From contig JAQFVV010000316.1 in assembly GCA_028023455.1 (NCBI GenBank), positions 250,001 through 314,000 on the forward strand: a stretch of DNA of 64,000 nt, given 5' to 3'. The position numbers and the translations under genes are program-made. Source of the DNA: Epiperipatus broadwayi (Eukaryota > Onychophora > Udeonychophora > Euonychophora > Peripatidae). The notes under the pieces were generated by a model. The model ran no database searches and had not been told where the DNA came from. It saw only the letters and a program-made list of their open reading frames with translations. Shown here in pieces: positions 38,135 to 49,689 of the stretch. Position 1 is the stretch's first letter. Every line of letters begins with the position of its first letter.

Positions 38135-38315
38135 TTAAACAGGCTTTAACCTGTAACAAATGCGTCTTAAAATTTCTAATAGTCAATCAATATTATTTTG
38201 CGGATAGAGTCGCTATCTAGTGTCGTGATTTGTGAAGTCCCTCTATTGGCAAAATAATATTGCTTGACTATTAGAAATTTTAAGGCACATTCGTTACAGG
38301 TTAAAGCCTGTTTAA
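38135..38315. mobile_element. MITE with ~65-bp TIRs and TTAA flanks
   Basis: The element 38139-38311 starts ACAGGCTTTAACCTGTAAC and ends with the complement, flanked by TTAA at 38135-38138 and 38312-38315. The arms are ~65 bp and nearly perfect. The centre, about 48 bp, contains CTATCTAGTGTCGTGATTTG. TTAA targets are used by piggyBac-like elements; the terminal bases here are not the usual piggyBac CCY, so the superfamily is open. Confidence 0.85.
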
Positions 38316-39215
38316 ATATTTACATGTACTTCCTGTGTACTCAATAAAATATTACAACTCTATAAATAATAATAATAGAAGCATTAGAATTAATGATAAT
38401 ATATTTGAATAAAAAACAAAAAAAATTGACTGAAACTATTTGTTTATTTATAATTGTAATTTAAATGATTACAATACTTGCTAATGTTTTCAAGAATTTA
38501 TTTAAAACAGGACATTACATAATTATGATTATTTGCTCAGGAGATAATGTGACATTTGAATAACTTAATAGCAGATTGAGCCTTTATATTTTCATACTCC
38601 AGTCTGAGCAAAGTTTTTTTTATTCTATTTACATAAACCTGCTGAGAATTGATTTTGAACTTCTCAGCTCTGAGTCACCAATAGTTTCATCTTTCTATAC
38701 AATTGGATAACAATTTCGATATACCTGTAATGAATGCTTATCATTTGAATAACTACAATTTTAAAATAATAATAATTATGTTAAATAAATTTTTGAAAAG
38801 AATTCATTAATTCTGTTAATTTGTAAACCAACTTAATCAAATAATACTAACTCTTTCTATTTGATATATTTTTATTACAGAATAAATATTGTCATTTCGG
38901 TCACTCAGTTTAAAGTCATTCTCTTAATATAGTGTTAGTTTGCTGTATTTGCATTCACTTGATGGTAAGAACTAGTATTAAAATATACATATTGATTCTC
39001 TAGAAGGCAAAATCATACAGAGAACTTAATATAAAAGACCAAGAATTGGCAGTTCTTCATGCTCAAAGTAATCATTATGCTTGCATGAGTTCATCTTTTA
39101 TTTAAATCTTGAAAATGAAAATCATATATTTTCCACAAATTGTTTATATATTTATGATCATTTTTACACAATATTTGTAAAGTATTCATTTTATGATATG
39201 AATATTGTATTTATA
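38316..39215. other. Intron, nothing recognised
   Basis: AT-rich, no feature supported. Confidence 0.5.
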
Positions 39216-39223
39216 TACAAATT

Positions 39224-40162
39224 GGTACTCTTTCCAACCGTGTAATGCGTCCACCTGATGGTACTGTTGCTTGCAAAAGCACAGAAATATGCCGTTTATG
39301 TGGCCCAACTTACAGCCTCTAGAACAGTTCTGTTCACATTAGCCATTATTATGCATACACGCTGTGCTTCATGTCACTATGGAAATAACATGCACATCAT
39401 ATATCATTACCGTAGGATGTGAAGGTGTATGGAATTCAACAGGCCATAAGTGTTTTTATGTGCATTCAAATTAAGTATCTTGCACAATACCTGATGTACT
39501 ATTACATACTAATAATTGTAAGTCCATTGCCCTGTTTCCCTTAACATCTTTGAAGGTGAAAATAAGTGCAAAAGTGTACATCATTGAAGCATTTCACATA
39601 AGTCACGCGAAAAGACACGTTTGCGGGAGAACAGCTATGAATATAATACAATGGCTGCCGTTGTCCATTGTTTTAGAAAACATAATATAGGTTCGCTTAG
39701 ATTAGAGCATGTATTGGCTGCTCCTTCAGACCAGCAAAACCATCGGAGGCCCCCCTGCACATTCCAGCACTACGTGCTGCCAGCTATGTTAGCTCAGACT
39801 AGTGGATGTATTGGACAATCCTTTGGATCACCAAAACTTTGGAGTCCCTCCCCGCATATTTCAGCGCTATGCGCTGACAGCTTGGTTGCTGAGACTAATG
39901 CATGTATTTTTTCTAATTTTCAGTCAAAAAATAAAACACATTTTCAATCTATTGGTTTTATATATTTTTAAAATGAAAATTGTGTTAAATACCATAGGAA
40001 ATGTTGTAAACATAATTTCCCATCATAAGTTTTTTAAAAATAATTTGAAAAATTGGCGGAGAGTAGAAAGCAAAAAATTATCGGCCTGGTAACGTTATAT
40101 TTCATTATTTTTGCAAGCAACAGCGCTGTCAGCCTAACGCATTACACGGTCGGGAAGAGAAC
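39224..40162. mobile_element. 939-bp DNA transposon with 8-bp target duplication
   Basis: Inverted ends: GGTACTCTTTCCAACCGTGT at the left, and CGTGTAATGCG and GTTGCTTGCAAAA blocks matched on the complement at the right. They extend about 55 bp with mismatches. TACAAATT is directly repeated at 39216-39223 and 40163-40170. Inside, two ~85-bp units at 39727-39811 and 39824-39909 are about 70% alike. A 116-codon open frame at 39621-39971 spans these units and has no known domain. An 8-bp duplication and GG ends would suit Merlin, but hAT or P-like cannot be excluded. Confidence 0.85.
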
Positions 40163-40170
40163 TACAAATT

Positions 40171-41060
40171 TTATTTAAAAAAATCTTTGTTTTTTAAGAA
40201 TACAAGTCAAGAGAAATAAATGTAATAACATATAGGAGAAAGTCGTGAGGCCGAAAAAGGAGTGCCTCTATATAACTTTCATAGTTGTTATTTTTTGCCC
40301 TTAAAATTATTTTTTTGCTGTTAGAAAGATTTGTGAATTATTTAATCCATCATACTGTCCCATTCTTGAATAGAAATCAATCAAAATTACACAACCTTTG
40401 ACCGACTCCATTAAGTAATACTAAATACAATCACAATGCATTAGCACCTGACATATATTTTCCTGTTCACACAAATAAATATTTATACTCCTATGATCTT
40501 CAAGAAAACCTAAGAGATGTCTTAGTCAAAACTATCAACTTTCTTTTAAAAAAAAAAAAAATCAGATTTTTTAGTGCAAACTCATAGATAAAATTATCAA
40601 ATTCACCAGGGTAGTTTTTATATATTATTAAGTAACTCATCAATATTTGCTTATAACATAAACAACAATAAGAACATATACAGTGGATATCAGGAATTTG
40701 CCTTTAAACCAGGAAAAAGAGAGACGGTAAATATTTTTTTAAATAGTAGGTTCTTTTAGTGTAACACAGCATTGCAGTAAACTATGAGAAATTTGAAGTA
40801 ATAAATTTAATCTCAAATGCCATTAAAACATCAAATATGTAAAGGGTGCTAAAAACATGAATATTTATTTTTACTTAAAATGTTATATATATATATCATA
40901 TTCAATAAATATATAAAATTTAAGATTAATTAAATTTTTTTTATATATAATTTGATAATATATGCAGGCAAAAAAATAGTGTTAGTTTATTTGGATTTTT
41001 TTTTTAGGGATAAAGTTGTAGAAATATTTATTCATTTTTTATTATTTATAACATTTTAGA
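40171..41060. other. Intron, nothing recognised
   Basis: AT-rich, no feature supported. Confidence 0.5.
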
Positions 41061-41065
41061 ATATT

Positions 41066-41389
41066 AAGCCAATAAACATCATATGACTACCTCCTCTTAT
41101 GCTTGTGTATAACTGTTGTTAAAACAGGCAAAACTCACTATATATATTGCCACACACAGCAAGCTAGAGTAATCAATGGATGGAGGATTGCATTAGATCC
41201 TAAGATCTAGATGCAGTGCTCTCAGATCCAAGGCTCCTCACTGATGAAGGCCATAAGCCAGAAACTAGTCTGGGGATATTGGATGAGTAGGCATTAGATG
41301 GGGATTTTATGCACAAGCCTTCTGGCATCCATTGATTACTCTAGCTTGCTTTGTGTGGCAATATATATAGTGAGTTTTGCCTGTTTTAA
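41066..41389. repeat. TTAA-flanked palindromic repeat, cleanest copy
   Basis: Inverted arms of ~60 bp: AACAGGCAAAACTCACTATA from 41123, complement ending at 41385. TTAA flanks at 41119-41122 and 41386-41389. The core holds the TCCTAAGATCTAGATGCAGT block. The left flank AAGCCAATAAACATCATATG (41067-41086) is itself shared by the copy at 30.5 kb and, partly, the others. The dispersed unit may therefore start there, not at the arm. Confidence 0.8.
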
Positions 41390-41638
41390 TTTTAGAATAT
41401 TGTTTCTTTCCAGCCATAATAGTAAACATTGAAATTACAACGGAAATTTTTTTGCACATTAGGCTAAATAAAACCTTATAAGTAGGCAACCACCAATTAA
41501 AACTGATTGTGCAAGCTAATAGCCATGTACTTGATTTTCATTATGTTAAAAGTCAGATTTGAGATTCTAACTCATATTCAAGCTTATAAATGAATAACGT
41601 AAAATTATGAAGTATTACAACTTGTCTGAATTTCCACC

Positions 41639-41930
41639 AATAATCAAGAAATTCTCCATGAGAGTTTTTTTGTAATTTAATACATGGAAAAATTCCCAAG
41701 TATAATTTCAATGTTTACATCTTAAATTCTTGAAAATCTTTAATGTGTATAACTCTCATGGAGAATTTCTTGATTATTGATGATTGCCTAGTTATATCCC
41801 AGCTGAAAGTTTTTTGTAATTTAATACATGGAAAAATTCCCAAGTATAATTTCAATGTTTACGTCTTAAATTCTTGAAAATCTTTAATGTGTATAACTTT
41901 CAGCTGGGATATAACTAGGCAATCATCAAT
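41639..41930. repeat. Tandem hairpins: same loop, different stems
   Basis: Hairpin 1: a perfect 28-bp stem (41639-41666 with 41751-41778) around an 84-bp loop. Hairpin 2: a perfect 36-bp stem (41776-41811 with 41895-41930) around an 83-bp loop. The loops are nearly identical (one T fewer and one A/G change), beginning TTTTGTAATTTAATACATGG. The stems are unrelated in sequence except that both end in GTT next to the loop. A decayed loop copy lies at about 42265-42360 and a reversed one at about 41418-41475. Confidence 0.9.
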
Positions 41931-42691
41931 TGAAGCAGATAGGAAAAGCTAATCCAAATAATCTAGGAATTAACAATAATATTTGTCTGATTTACATTAA
42001 GCTAAAAGATGGATCTATTTCTAGCTCAACACTCAAACTTATGATATGAGTAGTAAACTAAACCAGGTACTTTTTTTGTGTAAGAATACGAATCTTCATC
42101 AACAACTCACACTTAAAAAAGTGATCTGATTTACTGCTATTATGTAAGCTTAAGTGAGTGGGTTCATCTTTTAACTTAACACTAATGAGGCAAATGCTAT
42201 TATTAATTGCTAGATCATACGGACCAATTTACGCTATCCATTTTAATTGTTAGTTGTTTAGATAACTAAAGGTTTTATTTAGTTTAATATAAGGAAAAAT
42301 TCCTCCTATAATTTTAATGTCTATATATTATAAGTTCATAAAAATCTTTATTTCAATGTGTTTAAAATGGTGCACATATATATTTTTATAATATATTTTT
42401 ATTTTCCACAAATATTGCGTGTGTGGGTATATATATATACTGGGGTAAAATATTTTTATTTTTTCATAGACATAAATAAATAAATTACCTTATAGAAACA
42501 CCTAATTTGTTAAAAATAATGTTCAACTTTTTCTAGATGTCAAAAAAAAACATCAAACAAGAAGATTAAATACAAAGAGGAGATAATTTGCTTGGGTATT
42601 AACATTTTATTCAACAGTTATGTTAAAATAATTATTAACAAATCGTAAAAAAATTAATACTAATAATTATTGAAATTTTAAGAAAACAAAC
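41931..42691. other. Diverged repeats flanking the hairpins
   Basis: A decayed version of the hairpin loop at 42265-42360 (GGAAAAATTCCTCCTATAAT corresponds to GGAAAAATTCCCAAGTATAA). Segments near 41510-41590 and 41935-42060 also resemble each other, suggesting an old local array. No coding sequence until the exon at 42692. Confidence 0.5.
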
Positions 42692-42776
42692 CACTTTCCA
42701 ACCGAGTGAAGTAATCTTTTGCTTCTTGGTAAAACGATGCATTTGTTTCAGCAAGTTGACAACTTTGAACGTAAAC
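42692..42776 (-). CDS. RARS2: RARS2 exon VYVQ...RLESG
   Basis: An 85-nt exon, 28 codons plus 1 base. It encodes VYVQSCQLAETNASFY then QEAKDYFTRLES. It aligns without gaps to human VYVQVNKEAADDKSV followed by AKAAQEFFQRLE, the helical insertion before the catalytic-domain continuation. The acceptor is TTTCATAG. The donor GTTTGT is weaker than GTAAGT. It joins the next exon as G|GT (Gly of the conserved ESGD turn) across a 34.3-kb intron. Confidence 0.9.
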
Positions 42777-43194
42777 CTATGAAATAGAAAAAGTAATACT
42801 TAAAAAAAAAATCCTATTTGTAAATTAAAAATATTCTAAAAATCCATCTATGTAAATGATTCAAGTGTGCGTGTGTACATTCAATTATCATAAGAGATCA
42901 TTTTCATTGCTTGCCAATAATTATACAATTTATTATTTTAAAAGCACAATTTTAAAGCTATGTCACATACTTAAACATGCATTTGACTTATAAAACATGT
43001 ATAAATTATTTATATTTGAGAACCCTATAATGAGAATTTAGAATATAGTATGTATTTATATATATAAAAAAAAACTAAAACACTATTTTGATTCTCTGAC
43101 TGGTCATTTCAGATCATTAACACTGTATATAAATCAAATTAATATCTGATTTGTGAAATATTGTAATGTTTCCACACTATAAAAATTAGATGTA

Positions 43195-44476
43195 TACCCG
43201 GGTCTCATTTTATGCAATTTATTTAATGCTATAAAAATTATTAGATCAGAAGTCGAGCTCCGATAATGCGCTATTACCTTAAATATTATAAATTTCGCGC
43301 AATCACACATCATATTTAAAGTAATAGTGCTTCATCACAGTTCAACTTCCATCTAATAATTTCAATATTTTCAGCACTTTATAATAGTACTGTAATAGAT
43401 TTTATGCAATAAAGAAGTTCATAATTCACTTAAAATCAGGATTTCCATTTTATATACACACATTAAATTTTACAAGATTATAATGTAAATCTGTTCAAAT
43501 GTTATAGATGCCTATACTATGCATGTTGTTTTTGCATTTTAAATCACATTCTATTTTTGCTTTTTAAAAAAAGAGTACATAGTCAATTAATCATTTAGAG
43601 TCCGCAAATTTATTTTTAAAAGGTGAGTAACAGCAGTGGGCACAATTAAATTTGATAATTAAAAATTAAAATCTGATTTTTAATTGTAATTAACAATTTA
43701 AAAATTATGTAATGTGATCTGAAATTAATGTGAGGTGAAACAATGAAATTTGATTTTTAAACGGAATTGAAAATTAAAAAATTAAAGACAAAAATAAGAA
43801 TTTAATTTTAAATTGTTAGTTTTAATTAAATTTTGCCCAACAGTGGTAAGTAGATGTCTTTTTATTATCATAAGCCTAAGTTCTTATTTTTATTTTAAAC
43901 TTTTAGTTCACCCTAATGGAGAAAGAAAAAACACCCAAGAAAATGAATTTCCTTGGAAACAAAAATTTCAATTTTAGATCGCTTAGCGAAATGGGAAGGA
44001 TCAACAGAGATTGGAAAACATTTTAGTTTGGGTGAATCCACTATAAGAGCAATTAAAAAAAAAGAAGTTGGCACTAGTTGTATTTCCTCTTGTGACGAAT
44101 CTGATGTCTTACCAGTTCACAAATAAACCTGCATATCATCAAATAGCGATAATCATTAAAATACTGTAAATTACACATAAAAATATATTGTTTTGAATAA
44201 AATTACATACTGTAGTTAATAAAAAAAGTAAAAACAGTTTGTTTTGCATCAATTTTTTTCAAATTTGAAATTTTTTATTAGTCATATTTTATTTCCTTAT
44301 TTTTTTTTATGCGAATTTTAAAGTAATTTTACATTGTTGCTTTGCTTTTATGCGATTTTTAAAAATTACAGTACGTATCCCCCATTTTTCAAGGTAAGTT
44401 AAGTCTATTTTTGTACGATTTCTTTTGTGCACATTTTCTGAGGAACCTATCTACCACATAAAACGAGGCCCAGGTG
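43195..44476 (+). mobile_element. Tigger/pogo-type transposon with transposase remnant
   Basis: 1,282 bp, opposite in orientation to the copy at 32259. The left end TACCCGGGTCTCATTTTATG and right end ATAAAACGAGGCCCAGGTG are inverted repeats, flanked by TA. At about 43980-44075 the plus strand encodes DRLAKWEGSTEIGKHF followed by SLGESTIRAIKKKE, a clear match to the CENP-B/Tigger N-terminal helix-turn-helix. The rest of the transposase is gone. A hAT-like MITE is nested inside. Confidence 0.9.
43631..43845. mobile_element. hAT-like MITE nested in Tigger
   Basis: 215 bp, A+T-rich, with imperfect inverted ends: left CAGCAGTGGGCACAATTAAA, right end TTAAATTTTGCCCAACAGTG. The flanks GTGAGTAA (43623-43630) and GTAAGTAG (43846-43853) match at 6 of 8 positions, consistent with an aged 8-bp hAT target duplication. 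The inserted block has no counterpart in the other Tigger copy. Confidence 0.65.
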
Positions 44477-44478
44477 TA

Positions 44479-47020
44479 TTTTTTCATATATATAGAAGCA
44501 AAATGATGAAGAATATAAGCACAGAACTAACTATAAGTTCATCAACATTACAAAAAAGCAATAATCATTCATCACCAACAATAAAATTTAATCAATAGTG
44601 ACTAGATTTGAAATAGGTCTACTATAGATCAGGTTAATTATTTAACCCTTGCCAGCTTGGGGCAGATTATTTAAACACTGATTTGGATGCACAAACTCAA
44701 GTGCTGATCCATAAGAATATAGTAATTAAAAAATGGATGCTGGAATACTAAAACATGCTGATCATCATCAATATTCTGGCCACTAAGTACCACTAATGTA
44801 CTAGCCAACCATAAACTTAATTTCTAAATAATTAAAATAAAATATAATGCATGAACTTTAAAGGATATCCCCCTTACACCAGCGGCAGTATCTGGACATC
44901 CATAACAATAATCATAAACTCTTTTATAGAATAGACTTATACACAAATCCAGCTCAGAGAGCAAAAGTACTATAACTGTTATTATGATTAAGAGATATAA
45001 TACATGCATATATATTTGCATAGAATCAACAGCATGTAAAAAGGACTATGATTATGGAGCTGTAAGGGCTCTGAAAGTGCTAAGTCCATAAAATAGAAGC
45101 TTACTAATAATAAACTTACAGTTTCACCTCAGTTATTAATTTTAGCTTATCAGTAATTTACAAAGTAAGGGTGAAATAAAATTCTTTATTACAAAAACTA
45201 TTTAGTATTGAGTAAATTCACTGGAATAACTTTAACAAATTATTAATTTTTTAATAACAAAATGAAATTAAGATCTGCTGAATATGGCTATACTTATAAA
45301 TTAAGACTTCTGATTTTGATTAATACCAAAAGAAATCCACTATTACATTGTAATTTACATATGTCCCAATAGGTTTACATAAAACATGTATATATCATCA
45401 CACAGATGTGCAGTTTAATAATTTATGAATATATTTGAATTGTCATAAACCTATACATGAAATTCATTTTTATAATACATAATTAATGACCAACTTAACA
45501 TATATTATGTGTGTGCACACACTGGCATTTATAAAAAATCTAATAAACTATATTATATTTTCTCAATACATGATTAATTCAATGTCCAAAAAAAAACATA
45601 AAATGCATATATATATATATAAGCACTCAGATGTACTGTATAATTTAAAAATTAACATGTTCAAATTGTCAGACTTATAAAAAAATCAATTCATTTTTAA
45701 TAATATATAAATGCACATGTATGATGTGTGTATATAAAAAAATAGATATGAATTAAAGCTATTAATTAGATTCTCTTCTTTTTTTATGGAAAGTAAGTTT
45801 TTCTTTTTTAAAAAAACTATTATCATTTGGAAAGTTTCATTTAAAATTCAGGTCCTTGCCTCATTTTCAATATTTTAAATAAGATATTTGAAGCTTTCCT
45901 TTCTTTTTTTGAATAATATCAGGAACAAATAATCTTCTAGACACAAATGTTATTTATTATTTTCTTTCCTTGTTTTATTTTAGTTGCCAAAACCATTTGC
46001 TTTTAAAATCTGTTAATTAGAAATTTTAAATGTAATTTTCAAGAAATTATTTAAAATACTATTGTTCTCAATATATATACTATTTACCAGCTGCATTTTA
46101 TTTATATGATGCAGTATCTTTATCTGTGCTGCTCTGCCTATAGATAAAACAGTATACATATAAACTACTTTTTCAGCAAGCTGATAAATTCTCTGAGTAA
46201 GTTGGTCCCTTCTAAACAGTAGATTGACTTACTGTTTTTTTGGAAAAGGTATGTTACGTGGCAGTGAGCTCCCTTCAGTTTCTATGCCATCTAATACACA
46301 CATATATGGATTATGAATCACATAAAAGCTGGGTCTTGTTTCCATGTGAATCCAAACTCTACTGTAGTGAACTAGTAGCAACAGCTGGACTTGCAGTCTT
46401 ACCTTCAGTTATATCTTCACAGTTTCTGTATAACTGTAGAACTCTAAGAACTGCCCTAATATTTTTTCTAACCTTTTTATAGTCATGGTAGGGAAAAATA
46501 TAGTAATTAAAAATAAGTTTTCTTTATCTTGAGTGAAAAAAGTTAATGACTCTTTTAAATTCACTTTAATCCTTTTGAAAACAACTTTGTTAGATTTTTA
46601 TCGCAATGTTATATAAATTTTAATTAAAAAAATTTCTTTAATCAAAATAGTGAAATTTTATAATTACCAGTATATCTATTATAACATAAAAACATGCTTG
46701 TTTTAATTCCAAACTCAGAATTAATAAAATATTAATTAGATTTTTTTAAATGTTTAATTTATAATAAATTTTTTTAAATTCAAAATTATTTAATCCTTAA
46801 TTGTTATACCAGTGTAATATAAAAAATATTTACAAAATTTTTTTGCCTGTGTTTATTTCTACTTTTCATTTCAATTTTATATATATAGGTTCTCACACAC
46901 TATTAAGCTGTTGTATGCCATGAGACATCTAATCATCTCAATATATATATATATAATTACTAATTTCAACAGCACTAAATAACTTTTACTACTGCTTAAA
47001 GATATAATATGTAGGATTAT
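44479..47020. other. Intron, nothing recognised
   Basis: AT-rich with AT microsatellites. A plus-strand open frame at 46240-46482 has no recognisable motif. No feature supported. Confidence 0.5.
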
Positions 47021-47190
47021 AATCATATCACAGGACATTCTCATTCTAGTACATTATTCAGAATTATTTGTATAAACTTGCAAATACAATTTTACTTTTC
47101 AGTTATCAATGCCCATTCACCAAAAATGATTTGTTATGACAAATAATTCTGAGTAACATAGAATGAGAATATTCTATGATGTGATTAATA
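47021..47190. repeat. Imperfect fold-back repeat, ~50-bp arms
   Basis: The left arm with GACATTCTCATTCTAGTA (about 47034) and CAGAATTATTTGT is complemented by ACAAATAATTCTGAGTAACA and GAATGAGAATATTCTATG at the right. The loop is about 60 bp. MITE-like; no target duplication identified. Confidence 0.65.
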
Positions 47191-47349
47191 TATAAATAAG
47201 TAGATATGTTTTAAAATAATTAAAACACTTGTAAAAAATAACAGCGTAAAAATATTTTAATCAATATTATCAAAACAATTGGATTATCTGAATTTGAATA
47301 ATTAACTTGTTCATTACATAAAATTATTACATATAGTTATAAATATTAA

Positions 47350-47417
47350 TTCTTATTAAGCACGATGTCAGTACGTAATACATAAGTATTACGTGCTGAC
47401 ATTGTGCTTAGTAAGAA
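47350..47417. repeat. 32-bp hairpin with 4-base loop
   Basis: Stem 47350-47381 with 47386-47417, loop ATAA. 29 of 32 positions pair as Watson-Crick; the other three would be G-U pairs on one strand of RNA. The loop is too short for a usual microRNA precursor. Confidence 0.8.
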
Positions 47418-48239
47418 TATTTACAACTTTAAATTGATTCAAAATATTTCTAAATTTAATATCTGAATATTGACTCGTTGTAAATTGAAAGATTTCACGA
47501 AAGTTAATGTTTAATAAAAATCGTGGACTTAATCAGTGAAGAATTTATTAGCTTCATGCTCCCAAATCAAAATGCTTTAGATTTGCCTATATAATTAAGA
47601 AAAATAGGTTAGAGATAAGAGGGTCCCTTTTATCTTTATAAAGTCGAATCTTGCATTATGATTTCTAGAGGTCTCTCTTACTAAAATTAAGCACTCAAGG
47701 CGCATGTACTGAGGTTTTAGCCTTATATAAGTATTACATATAGTTAATAAAATCATGATTTTGAGAAAGCTTATTTTGAGCATTACGTATAACTAATATT
47801 TCTACCTGAATAGTTAATAGAAATATCACACATTTCATGATAATTTTTGAATTACTAATGCTTTCAATACTTTCAAGAAATTAAATCCTTGCCATTTAAT
47901 TCCTGATTTTTCTTGATATAATTTAACACTTAAATTCAATTGTCTAAATCCTTTTTTTATGATTTTAAAGATAATTTTTTAAGGTGAGAAAGTTTATGGA
48001 AAACATATAAGAAAGTTGCTAGCCAGCCATAAGATATGATTTCTCTGTCTGAACTTGAAGCACATTGGCAATAATCTAATGGTTGAAGACTTTTGACAAT
48101 CCTTTCTTAGAGTTACAGCAAGTTTCTGAGCTTTTTGATTGTTTTAAGAATCAAACTTAATAGCTTACTTTTTTAAAAGTATCTAAAATAATTGTCATTT
48201 CCCGGAGGATTTATATTTTTTCATGATCAATAAAAACAT
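47418..48239. other. Intron, nothing recognised
   Basis: AT-rich, no feature supported. Confidence 0.5.
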
Positions 48240-48750
48240 TTCAGATGTGGTTATATGAATTATCTTTTTTTGTTTTTTTAATTCTTACTGTAATAATTTC
48301 TAAAATTATTTTACACATTCATGATGCCAAATGTTATTTCTTTCCTTGTTTTTAATAACATAACTATCTTTTCTTCTTAATACTGAAATAACTTTCCTGT
48401 TATTACTATAGTGATGTTTTATATCTTTATTTTCTTTTATAGATTTCCACACCATTTCAATTTTTTGTCTTTATGTTATCATTAATTCTTTTCTGTATTA
48501 TTTTATAACATCTTACATATCCAATTTTTCTAAACGAGAACACTTAAAATTATTTTTGTGTTATATTTCACATTTCCTCGTCTTAGTTGAAAATTTATGG
48601 TAAAACTTATCTTTTTTCTTTTGATTCAACTGTAGATAGCATAGCTGTTTGAAGTAAATCAATTGTTATTTCAATGTTGATGTTAATTAAGTCTGAGTTG
48701 TTATAAAGTCTTTTAACAATTTAAAGTGATTACACACAATTTCATATCAG
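48240..48750 (-). mobile_element. RTE-type LINE remnant, linker region
   Basis: The minus strand around 48480-48560 resembles the IEYLEFCKMVRKRVENDI stretch between endonuclease and RT of copy A. Neighbouring sequence has similar T-rich texture. Strongly decayed; boundaries uncertain. Confidence 0.5.
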
Positions 48751-49689
48751 TCAAATTTATACTAATTCAGGCTTATATGTGTATGTGCTATGCGTTATTG
48801 AAATTGTCTTATGTATAATCTATGGCAAATATAGAAATATACTAAATCAAAATATTTCTAGTATTATCATATAATAAAAGATTTAAAAATGGGTAGATAT
48901 CTGTTCACTTTCATGGATAAAAGTGAACATACTTTCATTTTTGAATTTTATCGACCAAATAAACATTGACAGTATGAACATGGTTAAAATATTCAATATA
49001 TATATGATTTTCTATGAATGGATTTTAAAATTGTACGCCTAAACTAAAAATATCTGGTATTACATATATTAAATAATTTCCCTTACTCCTTCCCGACTCT
49101 TTGCATCCAGTTTGAATGTATAATGTCACTTAAAGTATTACAAGTATTTTGATATTGATTTTGCTTTATATAACTAAAAAAAATGTAAGATGCTTTTTTT
49201 GATCCAATTTTTGTGGTTTACTTATTGCCAATACATAGGATTATTTAGAGAATCTTATCATTGCTTTTAGATAAACGCTAACTAAACTATATTTGTTCAT
49301 TGGCGTAATAGATTATTTTTTATATAGTATCTAAATTAGTTTTTCCTAATTTTGATAATCTAAAAAAGGCAAATACAAACCTGAATATATTAAAAAAATA
49401 TAATAGATGTACACACGGTATTATTAAGATCCATATTTTGTTTAATATTATTTTTCTCCTGATAATTCTATTATGATTTTGCTTTTGCTTTTTTATCCTA
49501 ATATTCAGTTGTTTTTAATGTCTTCTGTACATGCCTGCCTTTCATCACAACACATTACTATCCATTATATTTATTTTATAATATCAGGTCTAATAAGATA
49601 ATACAATAAGAGAAATTATTAGTAAATAAACTTAAATCCTGTAATATAATTTATTTATGGATTTCACTATTAGAACAGTAGTTACGATT
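48751..49689. other. Intron, nothing recognised
   Basis: AT-rich, no feature supported. Confidence 0.5.

Noticed and set aside
39621-39971. 116-codon plus-strand frame inside the 939-bp transposon
   Set aside because: It runs through two internal 85-bp DNA repeats, shows no transposase motif, and a second overlapping frame is also open. Chance in a GC-richer patch.
41639-41930. CRISPR-like array
   Set aside because: Only two units, inverted stems and a eukaryotic intron context; not a spacer-repeat array.
46240-46482. 80-codon plus-strand frame
   Set aside because: No motif, no splice context; on the strand opposite to RARS2.
47350-47417. microRNA precursor
   Set aside because: A 4-base loop on a 32-bp stem is too short and perfect for a typical animal precursor; no phylogenetic or expression support.
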